Source of the DNA: Clavaria fumosa
Taxonomy: Eukaryota > Basidiomycota > Agaricomycetes > Agaricales > Clavariaceae
Assembly (NCBI GenBank): GCA_951802425.1
Contig: OX637797.1
Span: forward strand, 3,596,001 to 3,660,000
Reading direction: 5' to 3'
DNA: 64,000 nucleotides
Under the pieces are notes generated by a model, which did not search any database, was not told the origin of the DNA, and was given only the letters and a program-made list of their open reading frames with translations. The first letter of the stretch is position 1. Each line of letters opens with the position of its first letter. This document shows positions 1 through 10,299 of the stretch, piece after piece. Made by a program: the position numbers and the translations under genes.

Positions 1-345
1 CCTGCTGCCGCCACCCGCTGCCCGCCCTGCTGCCGCCACCCGCCGTCTGCCCTTCTGCTGCCACCTGCCACCCGCTCCCCACCCCGCTGCTCCTGCCCTG
101 CCGTTGCTGCCACTGCTACGTGCCGCCTGCCCTGCTGCCCACCACCCGCCGCCCGCCCTGCTGCCGCCACCCGCCTCTGCCCTTCTGCTGCCACCCGCCT
201 CTGCCCTTCTGCCGCCACCTGCCTCTGCCCTTCTGCTGCCACCTGCCGCCCGCCCTTCTGCTGCCACCCGCCACCCGCCCTTCTGCCGCCACTCGCCGCC
301 CGCTCCCCACCCCGCTGCTCCTGCCCTGCCGTTGCTGCCACTCCC
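1..345. repeat. GC-rich minisatellite (CTGCCGCCACCCGCC-like units)
   Basis: Irregular repeats of roughly 15-30 bp built from CTGCC, GCCACC and CGCC. The same repeat lies inverted at about 1640-1734. The Pro/Leu-rich reading frames across it have repeat composition and no domain. Confidence 0.8.
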
Positions 346-1376
346 TGCCCAGCTGCTACCAATGGCCCCAGCCCCCACATTGGTCTGTGACCACGGTTGG
401 GGGCTTGGGCCATTGCCACAGGGAGGGAGGGCACACCTGGAAGGCAGCCTATCATGGCTGCAGCCCTTGTTGCACCTGTCGCCCCCATCGCCCCCATCAG
501 CCCTGTCGCTGTTGTTGTCGTTCTTGCCCCTCCCGCCGCTGTCATCATTGTGCCGCTGCTGAAGAGAGGGAGAGAGGGAGGAGAGAGAGAGGGGGGAGGG
601 TGAAAGAAAGAGAAGAAAAAAAGAGGGAGGAACATGCACCAGTGGTCATCGTCATTGCTGTTGTTACCTGCACCTCATTGAGACATAAGTCACAGCCACA
701 GTATCTGTCCTACTGACAGAAAAACTGTCCCTGCATCCTAGTCTGAGCATAATAAATTCTAAAAATAATTGGGAAGGATTGAGTCCACATGCTCAACAAT
801 CCTATGTTAAATTTACAATGTAGAATGCTGTCTAAAAAGTGTGATGATGATTGAATCAGTTTCTCGCTTTACAGTTACATGTGTGACTAGATGACTGCCT
901 TGGACCAGCCACACTCGTGCCAGCAACGGTTCCCATCCCCCTTCTCCCCTCACTAATCCACTGACATCGATGACACTTGCAGCAGACAACAATGGCGATA
1001 ATGGCCACAGCAGACAGTGATGGCGACTATGACAGCAGTAGGCGACAACAACAACGGTGGCTAGGGCTCTTCCCCCAGGCGACAACGGCGACAACGACAA
1101 CCGCTGGCGCATGTTCCTCTTCTTTCTTTTTTCTCTTTCTTTCACCCTCCCCCCTCTCTCTTTCACCTCCCTCTCTCCCTCTCTTCAGCAGCAGCCCAAC
1201 GACGATGGCGGCGGGAGGGGCAACAACGACGACAACGGCGACAGGGACCCCGTCACGGGGTTGACGGGGGCGACGGGGCTGATGGGGCGACAGGTGCGAC
1301 AGGGCTGACAGGGCGACAGGTGCGACGGGGGCGACGGGGGCAGCCCCAACCGCAGCCACAGCGCCGCTGCCCGTAC

Positions 1377-1509
1377 GTGAAGCAGCCAGCGCGAGCGCCA
1401 GACCAACCACGTCCCGTGTGTCCGTCGGCCTGATCACCCCGTCGTCCCACAGATGTGCCGTCGAGTAGTACACGGTCGACTGCGCCTCGATCGTCTCCTT
1501 CAGTGCGGC
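1377..1509 (-). pseudogene. Captured fragment of a biotin-dependent acyl-CoA carboxyltransferase, probably methylcrotonoyl-CoA carboxylase beta subunit (C-terminal exon)
   Basis: The minus strand reads about 44 residues including [15 protein letters not shown] followed by [14 protein letters not shown]. This matches the conserved C-terminal end of MCC beta / PCC beta carboxyltransferases (YYS-A-LWDDG-I-P-DTR--LGL), the mitochondrial enzymes of leucine and propionyl-CoA breakdown. Only this end is present. It is flanked on both sides by foldback-arm sequence and is missing from the corresponding place in the left arm (near 460). It therefore looks like a host exon fragment captured by, or inserted into, one arm. 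No start, active site or remaining domains are present, so it cannot be a working enzyme. Family recognition is from memory of the motif. Confidence 0.75.
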
Positions 1510-2552
1510 ATGGCGGCCATGATAGGCTGCCTGCCAGGTGCACTCCCTGTAGCAATGGCCCAAGCCCCCAACCATGGTCACAGACCAATGGTGGGGACTG
1601 GGGCCATTGGTAGCAGCTGGGCAGGGCAGGAGCAGCGGGGTGGGGAGCGGGCGGCGGGTGGCGGCAGAAGGGCGGGTGGCAGGTGGCAGCAGAAGGGCAG
1701 AGGCGGGTGGCGGCAGCAGGGCGGGCGGCGGGTTGCCTTTTGTACAACTCCAACACTCCTTGTTTCCTGTTTTTGTTCTATTCTTCTGTCCACTCTAGCC
1801 CACTTCTTCACAATTCCTTAGTAAAACATAGAATTTTTTTTCTTAAGATAAAAAATTCTTGTAGGAGGGGGGGGGTGAGTGAACTTACAATAGGTCCTCA
1901 CAGCCTCCCAGCATCTCCAACCTTTTCTGGCCCCCCCCTCCACACTCTGCTACCTCCGCACCTCCACTCCGCACCTCTGCTCCACACCTCCGCACCTCCG
2001 CTCCGCACCTCCATACCTCCGCACCTCCGCTCCGCTGCTCCGACTCCGCTACCTCCACTCCTACTCCGATTTTGCACCTCCACACACAACTGTCATGGGA
2101 AGAATGACAAAGTCGATTATGTAACCAAGGCAAACTACAACAAAGGCAACACGACTAGGACAACCGCAACACTAGAGACAGGAAAACCAAAGTACCAATG
2201 GCAATCAAGAGCGAGGAGATGCTCCTCGCTGTTGATGGCCATTGGGGATTGGTTTATGGAATCGAAGCACCTAAGTAATACAAAAACCAATCCGAAACCA
2301 GAAACTATGTATTACGTCAAAAGGAAACTTCGATGTTCGGGCCACTAGACCCAGAGCCTATCCTCATCCACCGATTGAGAAGGAGACTCCCCAGCCTGGA
2401 CATACTCGCCCTCGACGTCTGGTAGAGCCACCATAGCCATCGCAGGGGCTGACGGAGGGGATGAGGGCGGGGGAGTGGAGTTCCACCCGGAGTAGGAGGT
2501 GGGAGAAGTCCACCGAGTAGGGGGAGTGCAATCCCATCCTGCAAGAAAGTGA

Positions 2553-3089
2553 TCAGCAAAGCGAATGAGAAATGGAAGAAAAGACAGTACTGTGGGGGTC
2601 CTCGAGTAGGTCACAGATAAGGTTGCCCAGGCGGACGACCCGAGGGCATCCCGACGCAAAATGGCCAGGATGGCCGCAAGCGTAGCATCGTTGAGCAACG
2701 GTAAGAATGAGGAGGTCGTCGGCTCCCCTCTGAACGGCCCAGTGGAAGGCCGCGCAAGAGAGTACGAGGGGGGCGACTTGTTGGAAGACATTGGAGGAGG
2801 GGAGGAAGTTAAGTTTGTGAGGGCCCCAGCACATAACAGAGGATGGGGAAGAGAAGCGGTACAGGCCCCCCTTATATACTACAAGGGACGGATAAGAGCC
2901 AGAAGATAAGTGAGGCGGTGGGAAAGAACCGTCACACAGGAGCATATGACGGGTGAAGGAGCATGTGGAGATAAGCCGTGCCATGTGGAAGACTGCGGAG
3001 CAGCACATGGGCCGATAAGCGAAAGGCAATGACGTCCAAGATAAGAGTGTAGGGCAGCATTCGGCAAGCTGCGGGCTGCGCGGCCCCAC
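2553..3089 (-). CDS. Hypothetical protein with a CCHC zinc knuckle, inside the 1.69-kb insertion
   Basis: A 178-residue minus-strand frame contains CYACGHPGHFASGC (about 2646-2687), a textbook CX2CX4HX4C knuckle of the kind that binds single-stranded RNA or DNA in retrotransposon Gag proteins. The residues around it (AQR before, P-RVVRLGNL after) look like coding sequence, but the N-terminal half has no recognisable Gag fold. Upstream minus-strand frames are also open, so the start is uncertain. It may be the tail of a degenerate gag lying antisense to the plus-strand promoter and ORF of the same insert. Confidence 0.4.
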   Translation of the reverse strand: MGPRSPQLAECCPTLLSWTSLPFAYRPMCCSAVFHMARLISTCSFTRHMLLCDGSFPPPHLSSGSYPSLVVYKGGLYRFSSPSSVMCWGPHKLNFLPSSNVFQQVAPLVLSCAAFHWAVQRGADDLLILTVAQRCYACGHPGHFASGCPRVVRLGNLICDLLEDPHSTVFSSISHSLC

Positions 3090-3274
3090 AAGGGCAGCTG
3101 CGTCGAAGAGCAGTAGCAGGCAGCTGCGGACTGAGCAGGCTTGCGGGAGAATATGCTGCAGTAGATGGATAGCATCCTTGGGCTGCGGACGATGGACTGC
3201 ACCGCAGGAACCTGCAGCACCCCTGAGGTATATAAGGGGTGCAGTGACATGGGAAACCCCTCAGCATTGTTCAC

Positions 3275-3775
3275 TTGTCCCTTATCACCTTATCGTACTT
3301 TGGTGAAATCACACTGGCTTTCCCTACTGCCGACGAGAGATACCCCCTCTCCTCCTGGCCCGAAGTAGCAACTACGCCAACCTCCGGACGGATCTACCCG
3401 ACGCTGACTCAGCGACGAACGCAGATCACACGACTCACACACCACCTGACTGAGTTCAGTCATTCTATTTGCGTCGATATCCTTGGACGCGATCACCCCG
3501 ACCGCCAAGCCCTCGAGCACGCATTCGCACGAGGAATAGCCAATCTCAGGCAACGAGTCATCGAAGCCTCCGACTCCGAGTACAGAGCCAGAACCACCCT
3601 ACTTCGCTCCTTCCTAGGTCCCAGAAGACCCAGCGACAGAGTAATTTCCCAATTTGACCCAATCGACCAGACGGCGTTTGATCCTCTCATTCCAGCACTC
3701 GGGACTAACATAATCCCGGCACCCGATCACCTGACGGAAAGCACCTCCGAGCCTTTGGCCCCGCTTCCCGTAACA
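3275..3775 (+). CDS. Hypothetical protein of the 1.69-kb insertion
   Basis: The frame opens about 45 bp after a TATA box near 3230 and runs through the insert into the low-complexity host (open to 4018). Residues about 20-165 have ordinary composition, with charged helical stretches such as HPDRQALEHAFARGIANLRQ and PRRPSDRVISQFDPIDQ. After 3775 it is only CTCC-repeat translation. I do not recognise the family. It may be a gag-like N-terminus or an unrelated ORF read from the element's own promoter. Confidence 0.35.
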
Positions 3776-4241
3776 CAACTACCTCCACTCCTCTGCTCCG
3801 CTGCTCCAACTCTGACTCCACTACCTCCACTACTCCACTCCACTACCTCCGCTCCTCCACTCCGCTACCTCCGCTCCTCCACTCCACTACCTCCACTCCT
3901 CCACTCCTCTGCACCAACTCCGATTCCACACCTCTGCAACTCAACTCCAAAACTCCGATTCTGCACCTCCACTCTGACTCCGATTCCTCACCTCCGCACC
4001 TCTGCTCCAAAACTCTGAACCTCCAAAAACTCCGATTCTCTCAGCTCCACACCTCTGCTTCACATCTCTGACACCCTCTGACCCATCTGCACCATCTCCG
4101 ACCTGCTCCAGACCTCCGACTCCAACTCCAGCTCCAGTCCCACCCTCTCTGACCTCACCTCCAGCTCCAACTCTCTCCAACCCACACAGTGGATTACAGT
4201 GACTTAAGGGTCTTGAGGGCTTGACCCTAAGAGGGGGATAC

Positions 4242-4972
4242 TGTCACGGTCCTATCCAGTCACCCAGCCACCTTTGAATACCTCCAAAATGCCTCTGATA
4301 CATCTCTGACGCATCTCCACTCCAACTCTGGCACCTCTGCTCTGACTCCGCCTTCTCCACTCCAATTCCGCTCCGACTCTGCTCCAGGGTCCGAAACTCC
4401 AGTCTGGACTTTCGTCAGACTTCAATATTGGTTCTTTGGACCAAATGGACTTTGTTTCTAGCATGTTCCTTGGTGCTAGTCCATGGTTAGTAACCATTGG
4501 GACGATGCCCACTACCCATGGGAACTTATTCTTTGCCTTACGTGTATCATCTATGCCTTTCTCACTCCTCAGGTGAAATTATTGTAGATATTTGATATAT
4601 TCATGTTTCACAGTCTGTCCTATGCCCTACCCTAGTAGCATATAAGCCCCCATGCATCTCCATGATCCTCAGTTCGAATATTAACGTTATTTCTGGTCCT
4701 TGTCACTTGGTCCATGTGTTAAGGGACTTCATCCTCACTGTTCTCGACAGTCCCGATGAGTTCTGCAAAACTCCGGTGGACTCTGACAGACTCTGGAGGA
4801 TTTCCCTTCAGACTTCATCCTTCCTTGTCCTGGAAAGCAAAGTACCAGCAAGGTTAAATTGGGACATGTATACATGTGGTGGCACAACCCATAAGTTGAG
4901 GCCACAGTCCCAACCCTTTTGACCCCTTCTAGTTTTTGTGTAGAGGAGAAGTCCTCATGCAACTCCAATCTG
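4242..4972 (+). repeat. LTR of copy D1 (D-type, truncated at its 3' end)
   Basis: Begins TGTCACGGTCC directly after the purine tract. It is colinear with 7074-7799 until the two diverge at about 4973. TATAAG lies at 4641-4646 and the post-TATA block CCTCAGTTCGAATATTAAC follows. The same block occurs in A-type LTRs, so D and A are sister families. The expected ..CCGTGACA terminus is absent. Confidence 0.7.
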
Positions 4973-5070
4973 CTCCTTAGCTCATCTCCTTCATGTATCA
5001 TGTTGAGAGATTTGAGGCAGGAAAACACTGAATGCTGGACTTCCTTACTCTGGCCCCCTGTTCCTGGGTT

Positions 5071-5520
5071 CTCCCTGGCTCACCTCCTTTATATCCCATG
5101 TTGTGAGGCTCCGAGACGGGAAACTCCGAACTCTGTCTCTGGCCACACTGAGATGGGGAATGTTGGATATCCAGTCTCCGGCTCTTGTTTGTGCTTTCCT
5201 TGTGCTCGTTTCCTTCGTGGATTACCATGTTGCGAAACTCTGAGACAGGAAATGCCGAACTCCAAGCCCCAGACTCCCAAAACTCCGAACCTTCGAACTT
5301 GCTCTTGTTTGAGCTTTCCTTGCGCTCGTTTCCTGCATGGATTACCATGTTGCAAAACTCCGAGACGGGAAATGCCAAACTCCGAGCTCCAGACCCCCAA
5401 AACTCTGAACTTCCAAACTCTGGAACTCTGATATTGCTCCTTTTTGAGCTTTCCTTGCGCTCGTTTCCTTCATGGATTACCATGTTGTGAAACTCCAAGA
5501 CAGGAAATGCCAAATGCTAA
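5071..5520 (-). repeat. Tandem repeats of about 120-135 bp (three full units plus a degenerate one)
   Basis: The phrase GAGCTTTCCTTGCGCTCGTTTCC..GGATTACCATGTTG..GAAACTCCGAGAC recurs with starts at about 5191, 5311 and 5446, and a decayed unit near 5070. On the minus strand each unit encodes a peptide like FPVSEFRNMVIHEGNERKES inside a 171-residue frame (4998-5513). It could be a repeated part of an antisense gene or simply an element minisatellite. Beyond this array, 4973-6206 holds only CTCC-word sequence. Confidence 0.6.
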
Positions 5521-6206
5521 GCATTCCAAACCCCAGACCTCCGAACTCCAGACTGTCAAACTCTGGACCTCCAAAATCTGGAACTCCGAACTCCAGACAC
5601 TTTGTCTTGCTTCGTGGCCCACTGCCTTGTCTTGACATGGCCCTCTGAACTCTGATCTTGTCCCCTTGTGTGACTTGGTCCTTTGGACACCTGGCTGTAC
5701 CATATACAATCCACTGATTGTCCATTGTACAAGCCTAACAATTTGAGGACTCCCGCACTTGCAGAAATCTGACTCTGGCCCTATCCGGGCACGGACTCCG
5801 ATGGGCGCTTGGCCAGCGCATACTCCGGACCTACTCCGGAACTCCAACTCCAGGACTCCGATTCTATCCTTGCTGCAGCAAGTCCGAATCTGGACCTGAT
5901 TCTGGATGCTCCCCACTGTGGTTGCATCACCAGTTCTCAGGATTGCTATCTTGTGAACACATCTGTCCAGCGAGGTTGCTCATGCAATCCTTGCTACTCT
6001 GAACTACTCCAAACTCCTCTGACATGGTCCCGGACCTCCATGCCACATCTCCGCACAGCTCCAGACCACTCCACACTCACATTCTCAGACTCCACATCTC
6101 CGAAACTCCGAGATTCCGCCCTCCTCCAATGCTCCAAAAACTCCGAAATTCCAAAATTATGTTCCTTTGCTACATTGTTATGCTTCCTATGTCCTTATGT
6201 TTCCTG

Positions 6207-6590
6207 TTACTCCAATCCCCATGAATTCCGAATCTCTAAAACTCTGTTTTTTGATATTTTTGATACTTTTGATTCCCTCACTTTTCTTGACTTTACAAAA
6301 CTCCGAAATCTTGTTCCATACAATGTTGCCTTTTGTACAACTCCAACACTCCTTGTTTCCTGTTTTTGTTCTATTCTTCTGTCCACTCTAGCCCACTTCT
6401 TCACAATTCCTTAGTAAAACATAGAATTTTTTGTCTTAAGATAAAAAATTCTTGTAGGAGGGGGGGGTGAGTGAACTTACAATAGGTCCTCACAGCCTCC
6501 CAGCATCTCCAACCTTTTCTGGCCCCCCCTCCACACTCTGCTACCTCTGCACCTCTGCTCTGCACCTCTGCACCTCCATACCTCCACACC
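6207..6590 (-). pseudogene. Candidate antisense exons of family D
   Basis: On the minus strand, a frame ending ..MLGGCEDLL meets a donor GTAAGTTCAC at 6480. A 71-nt interval (6410-6480, ending CTAAG) follows, and then a basic open frame (6207-6409) starting [17 protein letters not shown]. The same signals exist in D1, whose second exon is cut at 1735. The location, antisense in the region before the 3' LTR, matches the antisense gene of the B elements. Sequence similarity to the B protein is not evident, and exon 1 is low-complexity. Confidence 0.3.
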
Positions 6591-7073
6591 TCCACTCCAC
6601 TGCTCCGACTCCGCTACCTCCACCCCTACTCCGATTTTGCACCTCCACACACAACTACCTCCACTGCTCCAACTCTGACTCCACTACCTCCACTACTCTA
6701 CTCTGCTACCTCTGCTCCTCCACTCTGCTACCTCTGCTCCTCCACTCCTCTGCACCAACTCCAATTCCACACCTCTGCAACTCCACTCCAAAACTCCGAT
6801 TCTGCACCTCCACTCTGACTCCGATTCCTAACCTCCACACCTCTGCTCCAAAACTCCGAACCTCCAAAAACTTCAATTCTCTCAGCTCCACACCTCTGCT
6901 TCACATCTCCGACACCATCTGCACCATGTCTGGCCTGCTCCAGACCTCCGACTCCAACTCCAGCTCCAGTCCCACCCTCTCTGACCTCACCTCCAGCTCC
7001 AACTCTCTCCAACCCACACAGTGGAATACAGTGACTTAAGGGTCTTGAGGGCTCGACCCTAAGAGGGGGATAC
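6327..7073. repeat. Copy D2: CTCC-word region before the LTR
   Basis: Uninterrupted counterpart of 1735-2090 plus 3776-4241. It is almost entirely CTCCGA, CTCTGA and CTCCAA words and ends in the same purine tract. The variation among words looks like CpG decay (CTCCG to CTCTG or CTCCA). Confidence 0.7.
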
Positions 7074-7845
7074 TGTCACGGTCCTATCCAGTCACCCAGC
7101 CACCTTTGAATACCTCCAAAATACCTCTGATACATCTCCGACGCATCTCCACTCCAACTCCGGCACCTCTGCTCCGACTCCGCCTTCTCTGCTCCAATTC
7201 CGCTCTGACTCTGCTCCGGGATCCGAAACTCCGGTCTGGACTTTCGTCAGACTTCAATATTGGTCCTTTGGACCAAATGGACTTTGTTTCTAGCATGTTC
7301 CTTGGTGCTAGTCCATGGTTAGTAACCATTGGGACAATGCCCACTACCCATGGGAACTTATTCTTTGCCTTACATGTATCGTCTATGCCTTTCTCACTCC
7401 TCAGGTGAAATTATTGTAGATATTCGATATATTCATGTTTCACAGTCTGCCCTATGCCCTACCCTAGTAGCATATAAGCCCCCATGTATCTCCATGATCC
7501 TCAGTTCGAATATTAACATTATTTCTGGTCCTTGTCACTTGGTCCATGCATTAAGGGACTTTGTCACTGTTCTTGACAGTCCTGATGAGTTCTGCAAAAC
7601 TCTGGCGGACTCCAATGGACTCCAGGCAATTTCCCTTTGGACTTCGTCCTTCCTTGTCCTGGAAAGCAAAGTACCAGCAAGGTGAAATTGGGACATGTAT
7701 ACACGTGGTGGCACAACCCATAAGTTGAGGCCATAGTCCCCAACCCTTTGACCCCTTCTAGTTTTTGTGTAGAGGAGAAGTCCTCATGCAACTCCAATCT
7801 GGACTCTGACCAGACTCCGCTCTGCTCCAGCTTTGCCTTTGCCAC
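7074..7845 (+). repeat. LTR of copy D2 (D-type)
   Basis: TGTCACGGTCC start after the purine tract, and TATAAG at 7473-7478. Similarity to A-type LTRs fades around 7845 without a clean TGACA end, so the 3' end is probably truncated. Confidence 0.65.
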
Positions 7846-8324
7846 CTTTTGTGGTCTCCTCTACACTACCCTACACCCCTCTTTGGAGCAAAGAATCAGA
7901 TCTTAACAGAGTGCAAGGCAAGGTTATGCAAGTCATGTCCTTGTCTCTGCCTTCATGTTACACTGTCCTCCAAAAGACACATTCTGAGCTATCTTCCTGA
8001 GAACTTGGCCTAACTTCACCAAACTTTGAACATGTTGTCATGCATACATTTTCAGCTATTAGACAACAGGAATATGTGATTTGACATAAAGGGCTGTCTG
8101 GGGAGAGATTTTAAGAACTTTGGGAAAATGGACATAGGGAATCTGTAGTTCTGCACCAAATATTATGGGCTTTTGCATGGTTGTATTAGATGTCATAAGA
8201 TGTAGTCTGATGGCTGGAATTTGCAATCTGACAAATGGTCATGCTCCCAGGCCAATAACACCCTAATTCCTAGTAATGGATTCCAGGGAGGTGGCAGAGA
8301 TGGTGGGTGTGTTGTTAAACTAAT
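7846..8324. other. Unassigned spacer
   Basis: AT-richer sequence without the CTCCGA words, ORFs or repeats I can identify. It may be older sequence into which element A inserted. Confidence 0.5.
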
Positions 8325-9049
8325 TGTTACAACCCCATCCACTTGCATAAGCATGATCCCCACTCCGGACTCCAGGCTCCGTACCAACTCCGATCAGCTC
8401 CGCCGTAACTCCGTGTGCTCTGCTCCACACCTTCATTGGACTTTACTCCGCTGGCCTTCGGACTGTTCAGACTTCATTCTAGAACCTTCTCCCTCCATCC
8501 CCTTGTTCTGTTTACCATTGAGAGGATACCCTTGACCCATGGGAGTCGCTTTTTGTTGTTGCTTCTTTGTTCCATGAAAATTGCACAGGCACATGTGGTG
8601 AAACTCTCCTAGTAATTTGATATGTACATTGTTTCACATTACTCCTATACTCTGTCCTTGCAGTATAAGTTTCCACCTGTATCTCCCTGCTCCTCAGTTC
8701 GAATATTAACATCTCTTGATCCTAAAAACATCTCTGAGCTTTCATCCTCATCGTCCTCGACGTTCTCCATGTCATCCGACCAACTCCGACCAACTCCGAC
8801 GGACTCCAATCAACTTCGGAGTTTTGACTTACGTTCTGATCCTCTCTTAGGTATTGTTCTTGTTTGATAAATAGGGACAAGTATATACGTGGTGGCACAA
8901 CACATACATTGAGGCTGCAGTCCCATAAGTCTCCTTCCTTTTGTTTACTTCTCCGTTTCTCTGATATTGGACTCCAACCGGACTCTGATAGAACACCTCC
9001 ACTCTGCTCCACTAACCCCTTTGCCGCTAACCTTGTTAGGACCATGACA
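8325..9049 (+). repeat. 5' LTR of Ty3 chromovirus A
   Basis: 725 bp starting TGTTACAACCCC and ending GGACCATGACA. It is nearly identical to the solo LTR at 36507-37230 and to the LTR that begins at 63858. TATAAG lies at 8664-8669. No convincing tRNA primer-binding site was seen just after 9049. Confidence 0.9.
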
Positions 9050-9089
9050 GTATATTCGAACTTCAAACCTCGTATATACAAACTCAACA

Positions 9090-10262
9090 ATGCCTACTAC
9101 ACGATCCGGTGCTTGACTTCCACCTCCTGTTGCCGATGATGTCGACATTCCAGAACCGGCCAACAATACTCTGACTCCAAGTGTGTCCAGACCCCCAGAC
9201 CATGATGAAGAGTCAGACCCCTCAGTCACTGATGATGACGACGAGCTAAATGAACCTCTGACACCTCGAGCTGAACGCGAACTAACTCCGGTGCGTCTCC
9301 TTCAGAAGATCATTGATGCCAACAAGCGCCTGGAGACGGTTAAACCATGCAACCCCAATACCTTTGATGGCTCGGACCCTAAGAAGTTGAAAAGCTTCTT
9401 GGTCCAATGTCAATTGAACTTCCTTGATCACCCTAGAGTGTTCAAGTCTGATTCTCATAAGGTATGCTATGTCCTTTCCTTTCTCCGGGGCTACACCCTG
9501 GAATGGTTCGAACCGAGGATCCTGGATGGCGAAGGCCATCCGGTCCTTTCGAACTATAAGATGTTCGTTGCTCAACTTACAGAGAACTTTGGTCCATACG
9601 ACGTGATCTGCGAGGCGGAGTTCGAACTCGAGCACCTCCAGATGCGCGAGGACCAAAAGTTGACGAAATACACCATTTCGTTCAACAGATTCGTGTCCAT
9701 TGTCCATTGGGACGAATATGCCTTGCAGTGGCAGTTCTACAAAGGACTTGCCAGCCGCATCAAGGACGAACTGGCCCGCGTTAACTGCACGGACATGCTC
9801 CGCGGACTCTGCGAGCAAGCCAGTGTGATCGATGGCCGTTATTGGGCTCAGCAGGAGATCTCTCGGGACTCCGTTAAGACTCTGACGCTTAACAACACCA
9901 TTAAAAAGGAGACTTTGGATAGTTCCAAGTCCCCGAACACTTCTGGCACTAATACCAAGTCCGAGAAACCATCGGAAAAGCGTCTGGTGAACTCCGGTTT
10001 GACTTCCGGGAACTCCATTCCAAAGGCCACTGAGGGCTCCGCTGACTCTGGTAGCTCCAGTGACACAAAGAAGGCTCATCTGGGTCAGGATGGAAAACTG
10101 ACTCCAGAGGAACACCAACGGTGTTTCAATAATAATCTGTGCCTATTCTGTGGAATAGCAGGCCACAAAGCCAATGAGTGTCGTAAGTGGACCTTGCAGG
10201 CCAGTGCCAGCGCCGCACGAATCACCTCCAATGGAGATGACTTCATGCCAAAAAAAGATTGA
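9090..10262 (+). pseudogene. Gag of Ty3 chromovirus A (one early TGA)
   Basis: Gag forms the virus-like particle that packages element RNA. I take ATG 9090 as the start: the frame continues into the obvious Gag but is broken by TGA at 9114-9116, probably a decayed CGA (Arg). The Asp/Glu-rich N-terminus (DEESDPSVTDDDDEL) is followed by the retrotransposon Gag core (about 9330-9840: YVLSFLRGYTLEWFEP, FNRFVSIVHWDEYALQW). A zinc knuckle CLFCGIAGHKANEC lies at about 10141-10182, seven codons short of a seven-A run. Gag stops at 10260-10262 with pol overlapping in the -1 frame. Confidence 0.85.
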
Positions 10263-10299
10263 GCAGCCCAGAGAGCACAGTACGACTCTCCAGCTGCTC
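10250..10299 (+). promoter_or_regulatory. Candidate -1 ribosomal frameshift site of element A
   Basis: In the gag frame the sequence reads A_AAA_AAA (10250-10256), a classical slippery heptamer, one codon before the gag TGA. After a 4-nt gap a stem-loop can form: GAGCAGC (10261-10267) with GCTGCTC (10293-10299), then GAGAG (10271-10275) with CTCTC (10286-10290). Pol is open in exactly the -1 frame. The spacer is slightly short of the usual 5-9 nt. Confidence 0.65.

Larger units (their letters stand above)
1..1734. mobile_element. Large foldback (inverted-repeat) element, left end outside the window
   Basis: Bases about 120-650 reappear reverse-complemented at about 1080-1734. Both arms hold the CCGCCACCCGCC-type minisatellite, then a unique block containing GGTCTGTGACCA, then a GAGAGGGAGAGAGGG tract and an AAGAGG..AACATGC segment. 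The spacer between the arms is about 430 bp. The right edge at 1734/1735 is sharp: the next base starts a segment that recurs intact at 6327, so the foldback element lies against or inside copy D1. No transposase was recognised. The arms are unequal because the right arm carries about 150 bp of extra sequence (see the fragment at 1377-1509). The long ORFs here are translations of the GC-rich repeats and are not called as genes. Confidence 0.75.
2091..3775. mobile_element. 1.69-kb insertion in copy D1, LTR-like ends, probably non-autonomous
   Basis: Comparison with the uninterrupted copy at 6650 defines this insert. It starts TGTCATGGGAAG and ends CTTCCCGTAACA, an imperfect inverted repeat (10 of 12) with TG..CA ends. 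It is flanked by a 4-bp direct repeat CAAC (2087-2090 and 3776-3779). A TATATAAG box lies near 3230. No reverse transcriptase or transposase was seen; it holds a minus-strand frame with a zinc knuckle and a plus-strand frame of unknown function. It could be a large solo LTR or a small non-autonomous element. Confidence 0.65.
1735..4241. other. Copy D1: non-coding 3' region of a Ty3-type element, split by an insertion
   Basis: 1735-2090 and 3776-4241 are colinear with 6327-about 6655 and about 6656-7073. The sequence is dominated by CTCC(G/A/T)-based words (ACTCCGA, CACCTCCGC) and ends in a purine-rich tract (AAGAGGGGGATAC) just before an LTR beginning TGTCACGG. That arrangement fits a polypurine tract and 3' LTR. 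The upstream pol region is missing, replaced by the foldback element. Confidence 0.6.

Noticed and set aside
104..716. Long overlapping Pro/Leu-rich ORFs in the first 700 bases
   Set aside because: They are translations of a GC-rich minisatellite in several frames at once, with mirror frames in the inverted arm; no domain or start context.
6327..7845. Reading D1 and D2 repeats as the two LTRs of one 6-kb element
   Set aside because: The repeated unit contains a polypurine tract followed by TGTCACGG in its middle, so each copy is an internal 3' region plus LTR, and the intervening 4973-6206 has no gag or pol.
9282..10118. 278-residue minus-strand ORF opposite element A gag
   Set aside because: Shadow of the gag frame; it has no splice signals or domain, unlike the antisense gene of B, and lies over a clear coding region.
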